Part shown: in pieces, positions 11,201-23,200 of the stretch
Position numbering within the stretch: position 1 is the first letter of the stretch
How the letters are laid out: every line of letters starts with the position of its first letter
Made by a program: the position numbers and the translations under genes
The notes under the pieces: model-generated
Database searches by the model: none
Seen by the model: the letters and a program-made list of their open reading frames with translations, nothing else
Told to the model about the DNA's origin: nothing
Assembly (NCBI GenBank): GCA_963082875.1
Contig: OY720097.1
Coordinates: 22,824,501-22,888,500, forward strand
Source: Corella eumyota
Taxonomy: Eukaryota; Chordata; Ascidiacea; Phlebobranchia; Corellidae
DNA length: 64,000 bases
Direction: 5' to 3'

Positions 11201-14200
11201 GAGAATGAAGATATATACAAAAAAAATTTTAAAATCTTTATTAATTTGTTGTTTTTTTAATTTAAACATAAAACAAAAAATTTTACAATTTAGGTGCCAC
11301 TGAAAACTCACCGGTCATGACATATGTGTCACCTGACACTTGCGTGGCACATTTAACGTGGCACACTTCTGCCGCATGTCCTCTCAAGGTCATACAAGGT
11401 TCAAACTGTGAGGTCAATGATAACATATCAGGAATGGAATTCAACCTTGCACAATTGACCAAAACAAGTGGAATGTATGAGGTAATAATTAATTTTATAA
11501 ATAAAATATTTCATCTTATTTTTGGGTGTTATGGGTAAAATTTGACTTTGTGTATTTACATAGTGTAGTGGTTGAAACACAGTATAAGGCTCAAATACTT
11601 AAGATTATGAGTTCGATCTTCACTGCTCTTTTGTTTTGCTGCCTTTAAGTTAGGTGCTATAAGCGGTATGAACTCTTGTTTAGTCAAAAGTCAATCTTCA
11701 GCGTAATTATCGGGCAATTATAATCTATAATATCCCAAACTGCCACAGTTAACTTGGGACTGGGTCAGGGTAACTGTTGTTACTCTATGCTTAGGCCGTG
11801 AAGTCAGCCTTCCCAAATTGAGGATAAAGAAATATTAATGTTAACCATATTTTAAAAGTAATTTATTTACAATTTTAGATTAAAGATTCTGGTTACACTT
11901 TTAACCTAAATGTTTGTGGCCCACTCTCTGGCACTCCTTGTGGTGAAAATGCAGGAATTTGTCAGGTTGAGGATGAAGGTCAACAGCGACATTACACGCT
12001 TGGTCGACCTTCAAGTAAGTAAAAAAAATTTTAAAAATTGAGTTGAATTTTATTTTTAATATGTTGCCAAAGATTGCTAAAATTGTAAGAATTAGAAATA
12101 TTATTTTACAAATAAAACATTTTGTATATCACACAATTAAAAAAACTTTATTTTTATTTTGTTTATTTATAAAATTACTTCAAATTTCTTTTCATCCAAC
12201 AGAAATAATTATAATGTTTACTATTATTATCACATATTTAAAAGAACTTTATTTTTTTCGTTCATTTATAGCATTTTCTTGCTGTAGCGCCTATGGGTAA
12301 GGCTCTCTAAACATTATGAACTCCTGCTAAGCCTTAATTAGCAGCACAATCATCGGGCAATTATAATCTATAATATCCCAAACTGACAAAGACAACTCGA
12401 GACTGGGTCGGGGTAACTGATGTTACTCTATGTTTAGGTCATGCATTTGACTTTTTCAAATCGAGGATAAAGATATATTTAAAAAAAAATTATTTTCAGG
12501 CAATTTAACGTATTATAATGGTTTTGTGAACCTGACCTACACTGATGGAACTCCATATGGAAATCACATTCCTAGGAAATCCCAAATTTCGTTCTTGTGT
12601 GATGAGAAGGCAGGGAGAGGGAGTCCCACTTATTTGAAAGAGGCCGATCATGCTTATGTGTTTAACTGGTGAGGAGTTTGTTTTAAAAAATGGATTGATT
12701 GCGAGTTTAACAAAAAAATGTGACATTTTTTTTATATATCTTTATCCTCGATGTGGAGAGGTTAAATGTGCGACCTAAACATAGAGTAACATCTGTTACT
12801 CCGACCCAGTCTCGAGTTGCCCAAGGGTGCTGCAACATAAGATTAGTAGGGATTGAACCCATGACTTCAAGTGTGGTGTGGCAAGTGTTCCAACCACTAC
12901 ACCATGCTGCCGGTTGTTATATTTAGTTATCTATATATAATGGAGCTTACTGGAAGATATAAGTCCAATTTATAACCCTACAAAATAAATAAAACTGCTA
13001 TTCGTGGTGTTCGGGTAAATTGTCGCCAGCCAATGTTGGTTGAGATTTGTGACCATATTACAACAATTAATTCCCAACTGTATGGCCAGTTATTGACTAG
13101 TGTTAAGTTGGAAAAATTGTTTCATATTGAAGCCTTTGAGTTAGGCCCTCTTTGGGTTGAATTGGGACCTTTTTAATTTGGGGTTCTTTTCAGTTGGGCC
13201 CTTTTAGTTAGGCTACGCCAAATTTTAATTTGTTTTTTTTTAATTTAGTTAGGCACCCTTTAGGTTGAAACCCTTTTAGTGAGGGCTTTTTTCAGTTGGG
13301 GCCTTTTAGTGAGCTTCCTTTTCATATAGGTTCCACTAAATTTTAATTTGTTTTTACCATTATTGGTGTACAACTATGCTGATTTAAGTTAAAAATAAAA
13401 TTGAAAACAAATTTGAAATTTTGTTCCAGGTATACTTCTCTTGTTTGTCCAACTTTAACAACTCAATGTTTTGTTGATGACCCTTCAACAGGGTCACAAT
13501 ATGACCTTTCACCCCTGGCAAGGTCAATCGATGACTCTAACATAAACTATGAGGTCATAGGTGATGATGTCACTGGTCAGGTTAGTTAAGTTTAACCTCA
13601 ATATTTAAATATTTTTAGAAAAAAATTTTAATTTATTTTTTTAATTCAGATTTTAATTTAAATTTTTTTTTAGGGCAAGCGAAAATATTATTTAAATATT
13701 TGTCGTGCTGTTAATATTGCTGACTCATCAAATAATTGTGCTGACTCAGCAGGAGCTTGCGAAGTGTTGATCGATGGAAATGGAAAAGTAAAAAAGATTT
13801 AATTAATTTTTAAACCCTTTAATAATTAAACAATTTGAGTTGGTTAAATCCCAAATTAAGCTATGCCAAAATTTTGCGCGACCTAAACATAGAGTAACGT
13901 AAGTTACTCTGACCCAGTCTCGAGTTGGCTGTGGCAGTTTAGAATATTATTGATTATAGTTGAACGATCTAATTAAAAAACTGCTGAATTAAGTATTTGC
14001 TCAGCAAAAGTTTATGTTATATATTAACGCCTTACCCAAGGGTGCCACAGTATATCAGCAGTAAAGATCAAACCTAGGGCCCTATGCCGTTTATAGCACT
14101 TTACTCAAGGGCCATACTGCTATTACTACCTCTAATTATATTACTTCTATTAGCAATCCCTTAAGCAGGGTTTAAGTTAAGGTTATGAGTAATTATATTA

Positions 14201-17200
14201 GGTTTGCAATAAGCACAATATACTTACTGTATCATCACATTATATTACCATATTCTCTTTGTAATGTCCCCTAATTTTAAGACAAATAAAAAACAAAAAA
14301 TATTTTATTTTTTAGGAGGTGAGCAGTGTTTCCAACTTAGGTCAACCTAGTTCTGGTGGTCCAACTATAGAAAGTGGTAATTTAATTTTAACATATCCCA
14401 ACGGAAACACTTGCACAGGGAATGTGAATTATTCCACAAAAATTCATTTTGTGTGCGCTCAAGGAGTAACAACCTCTGTTCCAAGGTAAGAATTTTTTAT
14501 TTATAAAAACATTAACAACTATGTTTAAGTTCTTAAAACTTAGAACATTTTCAAATTTTTTTTTATCTTAAATAGTATTATCGGCAATGTAGTGTAGTGG
14601 TCAGAGCACTTGTCTTTACTGCATGAGGTTCTGGGTTCGATCCCCACTGCTCTTATGCTGTGGTGCCCTTGTAAGGTGCTATGAAAGGTATTAACTCCTG
14701 CTGAGCCAACGCTTAATCAGCAGCATAATTATCGGGCAATTATAATCTATAATATCCCAAACTGCCACAGGCAACTTGGGACTGGGTTGGAATAACTGAT
14801 GTTACTCCATGTTAAGGTCATGAAGTTGACCTTCACACATAAGGACAAATAAATATAAAAATATTTAAAAAGATTGTTTTCTAATAAAAAATTTTTATTA
14901 GATTTCTATCTCGTGAAAATTGTGTGATTTCATTTATTTGGAACACAGCATCAGCTTGTCCATTAAACAAACAATCAAACAATGAAGTTAACAATCAACT
15001 TTGTGAGGTCACTGATCCTAATTCACAATTCACTTATAATTTATCCCCACTAACTCATCCTAGCAACCAACCTTATAACGTGGATGGAACAAATGGTTTT
15101 GTGTATGATGTAAGTTACTGTTTTAATGATTGTTTTTTTGATCTAAGCATATGTATATTGAGACAATGCATACATCTATTAAATTATGGTCTTTGGTTTG
15201 ATTTTTACTGCGGGCATGTTGTAGGCACCTTAACTAAGTACTAAGATTCTTGGTTTGATTCTCAGTTTGATTCTTATTGCTGGCATGTCGAAGCATCCTT
15301 GGGTTAGACTTGTGATCTTTGGTTTGATTCTCACTGCTGGCATGTTAAAGCATCCTTAAGTAAGACCTGAAGTCCTTAATTTGATTCCCACCGCTGCTAT
15401 GTTGTAGCATTCTTATGTAAAACCTAAAATTCTGGGTTTGATTCCCACTGCAGGTATTTTGTAGCATCCTTATGTAAAACCTAAAATTCTGGGTTTGATT
15501 CCCACTGCAGGCATTTTGTAGCATCCTTATGTAAAACCTAAAATTCTGGGTTTGATTCTCACTGCAGGCTTGTTGTAGCATCCTCAAGTAAGACCTAAGG
15601 TCCTGGGTTTGATTCCTACTGCTGGCATGTTGTTACATCTTTGTGTAAAATTTTTAATAGCTGTAACATCCTTAAGTAAGACCTGAGGTTATGGATTCGA
15701 TTTTTAATGCTTTTATGCTGTGGCTTCCCCAAGTAAGATGCTATAAAAAGCATGAATAACTGATGAGTCAAAAATCGATTTGCGAATTAATTATAAGACA
15801 ATTATATTAATAATAATTCAAACTGGCAAAGTAAACTCTCGGTCAGTTTAAAAATTGTTATTCTATGTTGAGGTCTTGAAGTCAGTGTAAACTACATTTT
15901 AACATAAACTAATCAAAACCTATTTTAATCTTAGATCAACATCTGTGGTGCGGTTGATTCTTGCGGTAGTTCAACTCAATATAACAGTGGATGTAGAAGG
16001 CAATCTTCATCTCATAATATTGATCTTAGAGTTAGAAATGATTCGGTTTTAACTTATGTTAATGAAGGGGAAATTAACCTTAAATATCAGAGTATCGAAA
16101 GGTAGGAATTATTGTGAAAACAAGAAAAAAAGTTAATTGTTTATGCATTTTAAATTAGTTTTTGAACTTGCCAAACGAAGGATTGCTTTATAAAAAGTTA
16201 TCATGAATTAAATTGTTTTTAATTGACACACAATTTATAATTTATTGGATAGTATATTCATATATATATATATTTAAATACAATTTATAGTCCTGCAATA
16301 TAAAAAAAACTGCTGTTTGTGGTGTGTGGGTAAATTTTGTTTATACCACATAACCACAAAGTTTTTTTTTAAATAAAAGTTTAATTTAAAATATGAAGTC
16401 CTATATATGTAAATATTTATTTGGGTTTAATTTAGAGTTCTACAAAATAAATAAAACTGCCATTTGTGGTGTGCGGGTAAATTATCGTGAACAAATATTA
16501 GTTAAGAGTTGTGACTACATTGTGACAATTAAAATTCCAGCCTTACGACGGGCTATCAATTATTACCACCAAATTTAAGGAAGAAAAATCTAGATAAATC
16601 TGCTTGCAACAAACCCCTATTATGCCGAGCAATTTTATAGTAACCCACCTAACAAATAAAACTGCTGTTTGTGGTGCACAGTTAAATTATTTGTTACTAA
16701 TCAATTTTTTTTAAAAATGATTTTTTATCCTCAACCAGAAACTCTGGCGGAAATTTTGAAACTTACTCGATCACTTTGACTTGTGATCGAACCCAGGTTA
16801 AAGGTCAAATCAAGTTGGGGGGGTCAGCTGAGGGGGGTTTGGTTAATTTTGACATGAAAACCTCGTTAGCTTGTTCACCTCAACCTGTACAATGCTCAGC
16901 AGTTGGTAAGTTTGTGATTTTGAATTTTTGGGTAATTTTAATTAATTTTTTTTTGGTTGATCAGATTATTTAGGTTTTTTTTAATTAATTTATTAAAATA
17001 ATTATTTTTTTAATAATTTTTGTATTTTTGAGTTCATTTTTTGAATATGGGCCATTAAAACTGATTTAAATATGTTTGACCTTTCTTTAGATGACCTTGG
17101 AAATCGTTTTGACCTTTCACCTTTAACCTCTCGTTACTGGACAGTATTAGATGATGGACAAGGTCAAGCAAGGTCGTTTCGGTTGAGTGTTTGTAAACCA

Positions 17201-20200
17201 TTAACAGGAATAGTTGCTTGTACAAGTAAGTTAATTTAAAGAATTAAAAAATATATTTTTTGTTATTTATAAACTTGCGTCACCATCTTAAACATTTTTC
17301 ATTTTTTGATACAAACAAGGTGGTGTAGTGGTTAAAACACTTAACTTGGCTACATTAGGTCGTTGGATTGGTCCCCACTGATCTCATGCTGTAGCACCCT
17401 TGAGTAAGGTGCCATAAACAGTAAAAAGTTCTCTAGTGGTCAGAGAACTTGTCTTTACTATATGAGGTTGTGGGATTGGCCCCCACTGCTCTTATGCTGT
17501 AGCACACCTTGTGTAAAGTGCCATAAACAGTAAAAACTCCTGCTGAGCCAGCACTTAATCAGAAGCATATTTATCGGGCAAATATAATCTATAATATCCC
17601 AAACTGCTAAAGGCAACTAGAGACTGGGTTGGAGTAACTGATGTTATTCTATGTTTAAGTCGCGCATTTGAGCTTCCCAAATCGAGGATAAATTTATTTA
17701 TAATATTTTTTTTTCTCACAGATGAAATGTCAGGAGGTTGTATGCTGACTCATTCCAACGACGGTCAAATAATCGGCAAAAACATCGGAGTTATCCAATC
17801 AAATCCTGTCGTTACTAGCAACGGTCACACATCATCGATCACCATTACTTATATGAACGGGGACAAATGTGAAAGTGATCCAACCAGAAGATATTCTACA
17901 AGGTTGGTGTTAAAGTTTAATTTTTTGACCATGCTAAAGTGGTGTAAAACCACAATTAAAAACTTATGCGTCTCAGTGATTTTGTACTAGCGTTTTTTCA
18001 CATTGCAGGCCTACCCATTAACATGACGAATTATGATAAGGGTTTAATACTTAACATATAATTAAAGAAAATGTCACGTAAGGGTTGTAAAGTTCAAAAA
18101 CAAAATTGTAAAATATAAAAAAAGTAAATTAATTTTATTTTAATAAAACACACAAAATGTGAAATTAAATGATAATGTTTGTAAGGCCTGGAAAGAGAAG
18201 GTAATATGTTTTCGGGACACTTAATAGTTTAAAAAGTTGGGCACCTGTATACCCATTTTTTGGGCACCTATGTTGTAGGATTTTTCTTAGAGGAAACACT
18301 GGTCAAAGGTATCTCAATTCAAGTTTAAATATTTAAAGGTCAAAAGAAAATCAAGGTCAAATATATAACAAGTTGTTTGATATTTTGCTAAAGTTGACAA
18401 AAATATAAAAATATTAACTGCAACTTGGTGGTTTTATAAATTTTGTTCTTCTATCCAGAATTTTACTTCAATGTTCAACTGAGGACAACCACATCCCAGT
18501 ATTTCAACCAAACAACGCCAATCAGTGTGAATTTTATTTCATTTGGGAAACCCCTTCAGCTTGCCCAATCAGAAAGGTCACTCATTCTAACTGTGAGGTC
18601 ACTGACCCACTTTATCACTTGACTTATGACATCACAAAACTAACAAAGGACACTGATTATGTTATTGATACAGGTATTACTTTGCATGTAAAATAATTTA
18701 ACATTTTTTGTGATATTTTTTTATCCTCAATGTGGGAAGGTCAACTACATGACCTAAACATAGAGTAACATTTGTTACCCCAACCCAGTCTCGAGTTGCC
18801 TGTGGCAGTTTGGGATATTATAGATTATAATTGCCCGGTAATTAAGCTGCTGATTAAGTGTTGGTTGAGCAGGAGGTTATGCCATTTATAGCGCCTTACT
18901 CAAGGGCATTACAGTATGAGATCAGTGGGAGTTGAACCGGAGATGTTTTGTAGTTTAAATTTTCATGCTTTCTTGTTATACATTGCTTAATTATAATTAG
19001 AGTTTTATAAACACATAATATCATGTTGTAAATATTAACTTTTTGCTAACTTAGATTAAATTATTTAATTTTGTTAACAGACACTGAATGGAGATTTCAA
19101 GCGAATGTTTGCAGCAAGTTGAAAGAAGGGCTTGGAACTTGTAAATCTGCTTCCATTTGTCAGGTACTTGTGATGTAATAATAAAAATATTTGTTCAACC
19201 ATTCTAAAATTTAAAAAAAAGTGTTTCACTTAAAAAAATTAAACGTTATTAATAAACTAGTCAATAACCCACCCTATAGTCGGGATTTCAATTGTCGTAA
19301 TATTGTTGCAATTTTTAACTAGTATTTGTCCATGATAATTTACCCGTGCACCAAAAACAGCAGTTTTATTTATTTTGTAGGCCTATAAACTGAACATACA
19401 TTTATATACCGTCCACTAGGCTTTATTATATATAGATGTTATAAATTTTTGATTAAAATGTGTTAATTTTTTTAGAATTTGAAACCTATTATTTTATTGT
19501 TTTAAGGTTTCAAAGACCGATCCCACGAACAAAATGCATAACGCTGGTGAATTAAATACCACACTGGAATATAATGACGGTGTTATATCACTTACTTATA
19601 TGAATGGTTTGTTTTTGTTATTTTTTTAATTTCTTTTTAATGTAAAAATATTGACTGGGTAAATTAAGTGTAGTAAGTTATTTTAGTTGGTTTATTTTTG
19701 CCGGCCAAATATAGATTATCATAGCATAAATTAAAAGTTAACATTTGGGATTTTTTTTTAAATTTTAATTGTTGTAATTTGATTTTAAAAAATTGTTGTC
19801 CAATTTATTCTTAATTTAAAAATATGGACTAGTAGGTATATTAAGTGAACTGAGTAAATAAAGTTGAACTAATTAAATTGACCAATTATAGTTTATTATA
19901 TATTACATTTAAGTTAATTTATAGGTTTTCTTATTTTTTAATTGTCTTTGAAACCAAATTTTTATCGTAATTTGGCTACAAAAAATGTTGTCCAATTTAC
20001 CCGCACCGCAAACTTTAGTTTCTTGCTTTGAAGGCCTTTTTAAATTGGACTCATTTATAATATATTGTTAACTAAACTCTATTATTATTGGATAGGTAAA
20101 AATTTAGTTTTAACAGTTCGGTAGTGTGGTGAACCGGTCATGGCGTCGGACTACAGGCCGAAAGGTTTCAGGTTCGAGCTGCACCAATGCCACACTATTC

Positions 20201-23200
20201 GCCCTTGAGCTCGGCTTTAGAGGATAGCTTAGACTTGTCCCAAACCGCAAACCCTTACCCGATAAAAATATCAAAAACCTATCCCCTTAAGAAAATATGA
20301 TAAAAACATTAATTTTGACAGTTTATTTTTCTTTATATAAGTTGGCTTAAAATATTTTTTCAACAAAAATTAAACCAAAATACTTTATTCTCATTAGGGG
20401 AAGTTTGCCCTCACAACAACCAACCCAGGAAGTCCACAATTCAATTTATTTGCTCCCACATTGAGGATAAACCAAGTTTTATTAACGAGTCTGATTGTAA
20501 TTATTTGTTTAATTGGCCGACCCCGGTTGTTTGTCCTCCAGTTTCAACAATTCAATGCACAGCTCAGTGAGTTGATATTTTTAATGACAAATTTTAAGAT
20601 TAAATAATTGTTAATTAATTAGTTTAATTAAGTTTTAACTTTTGTGAATTTTGGAAAGGTAAATTCTAAATATAAGTTTTGATAAAAATAATTTATTGGT
20701 ATTTAATTTTTAATTAAATTAACGACAAAATTAATTAACAACTAAAGTTAATTAAAAAAACAATAATTTAAAAAAAAAATCAAAAAAGTATAAAAATTTT
20801 TAATTTAACCTTGACAGAGATAGTCAAGGTCGTAACTATGACCTCACCCCCCTCAGCTCCCCCTCCATGAACCTACAAGCCTCGTTAAAAGGTGACACTG
20901 GAGGGCAGTCTTACTTTATCAATGTTTGTCGAACTTTACTACACTCCAAGGGGGTGACTTGTCCCCCTAACTCTGCTGCGTGTGTTAAAGTTTCTGCGGA
21001 CTCGTGAGTTTTTTGTGTTACTTTAATATTAGTTATTTTCAAGGGTGGTTTTGTGTAAGGGTTAAACACTTAGTTTTACTAAGTAAGGTTGTAGGTTTAA
21101 TCCCCACTGCTCTCATGCTGTAGTGCCCTTAAGTAAGGCGCTATAAACTCCTGCTGAGCCAGCACTTAATCAGCAGCACATTATAATCTCTATAATATCC
21201 CAAACTGCCACAGGCAACTCGAGCTGGGTCGGAGTAACTGTTGTCACTCTATGTTTATGTCGTTAAGTCGACCTTCCCACACCGAGGATAAATAAATACA
21301 ATAAAACATTTTTTCACCATTTTTAATTTTTAAACAAAGTATTTATTTTTTAATTTTTTTATTAAAATATTGCTTAGATAAATCTTAGCTTTTAAAATAT
21401 TAAAATTCTTATTTTTAGATTTCGAAATCTCGGTCAGCTTACAACTGGACCTCAATTTGTTGAGGATAAACTAAAAATAATTTATTCACATGGTGAGAGT
21501 TGCCATAGCGATCCATCGCAAAACTACTCGACCGTGATCACATTTGTTTGTGACACTTCAGCTCAGGTTGCCACGGTTCCCATTGTCACGACAACCGACT
21601 CCGGGTCGTGCATCATCGAGCTCACATGGATCACAAAAGCAGCATGTCCACTGAAGCGTGAAACCTCAACTGATCCTTGTCGGGTGACGAGTCCCTCTGG
21701 TGAGTTTCTTGTTAATTTTTTTTGGGGGGTTATCCACCCAATTTGGTCTTCTGGTTTGTTATCTGGTCTTAGTCTGGTTTTAAAAATTGTTATTTGGTCT
21801 TTTGGTGTTTATAGTATTCTGGTTTTGTTATCTGGTCTACTGGTTTGTTTTTAATTAGTTTCTGGTCTTATAATTTTTTTTTTTTTGGTTTGATTTCTGG
21901 TCTTCTGGTTTGTTATCTGGTCTTTTTTAGGTTTCATAAATTGTTATCTGGTTTTTTGTTGTTATTCTTTTGGTGTTTAAAGTATTCTGGTTTTGTTATC
22001 TGGTCTACTGGTTTGTTTTTAATTAGTTTCTGGTCTTCTAATTTTGTTTTTTTTGGTTTGGTTTTTGGTCTTCTGGTTTTGACTTTTGATCTGTTATTTT
22101 TTGCCATTTTTCGTTGTTTTAATAACTTGAGGTTGATATTGTAAACTTTTTTTATTCTTTTTATTTTTATCAAGTTTTAATTTTACTATTTTTTTAAATA
22201 TTTGCAGGTCACGTATTTGATTTATCCTCACTCAAATCAAAAACCTTTTATGATGTCACAACCCAGGATGGAAATACTTTCCACATGAATGTTTGTGAAA
22301 ATGTCAAGGAGACAAATTGTCCAAATAATTCAGGTTCAAATTTTTTTAAATTTTAAAAAAGAATAAAAAAAAACACTTTTCACACTACATGAGGTCTTGG
22401 GTTTAACCCCCAGCAAGCTAATGCTAAAGCGCCCTTGAGTAAGGCGCTATAAACAATATAAACTCCTGGTAAGCCAGCACTTAATCAGTAGCATAATTAT
22501 CAGGCAATTATAATCTATAATATCCCAAACTACCACAGGCAACTCGAGACTGGGTCGGAGTAACTGATGTTACTCTATGTTTAAGTCGCGCATTTGACCT
22601 TTCCACATCGAGGTAAAGATATATGTATAAAAATAAAAAATATGACTACATGAGAAAAAAATTTAATTCGCAAGACTTGTTTGCCCAAAAAATTGTAAAT
22701 TATTTATTTTTGAAATATAAAGATTTTTTAAATTTTTTTTTATTAATTTTAGGAAATTGTTTGCATGAGCCAAATGGGAGGATAAAGTCGGTCGGCACTT
22801 TTAGCGAGGATTTAATTTATAATGATGGTGCGTTGGTGCTTACTTATATGAATGGTGAAGTTTGTGAAGCTGATAACAAATACAAGTTAGTTTTAAAAAC
22901 CTAAAAATTTAAAATTGATTCAAATTAAAAATTTTTTTGTTTAATCTGAATTTAAAAATGTGAAAGACATTTTCGTATTTGTTAATAAAATTGTTAAATA
23001 TCTAATTTTTTTTTATCTTACAGTCGATAATTTTATCTAGTTTTTAAATTTTTTTTGCAGTTTTTAATTTTTACATAAAGTAACTTGTATTTCTATGTAA
23101 ATATTAATTTTTAAAGTTTTTTTAATTTTTTTGTATGATTTTGTGAATAATTTTTTTTTTTTTACAATAAATTTTTATAATCTATGTTGTATTGTCTTTC

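Noticed and set aside
12043-12300. 85-codon plus-strand ORF
   Set aside because: It covers intron 15 and the beginning of a SINE; composition is plain AT-rich and it shows no family motif.
15345-15587. Minus-strand ORF of 80 codons with a 19-residue repeat (RMLQNACSGNQ)
   Set aside because: The period is exactly the 57-bp SINE box B repeat and the ORF lies in an IGF2R intron.
21845-22173. ORFs on both strands in the G/T minisatellite
   Set aside because: They arise from stop-poor simple repeats inside intron 30.
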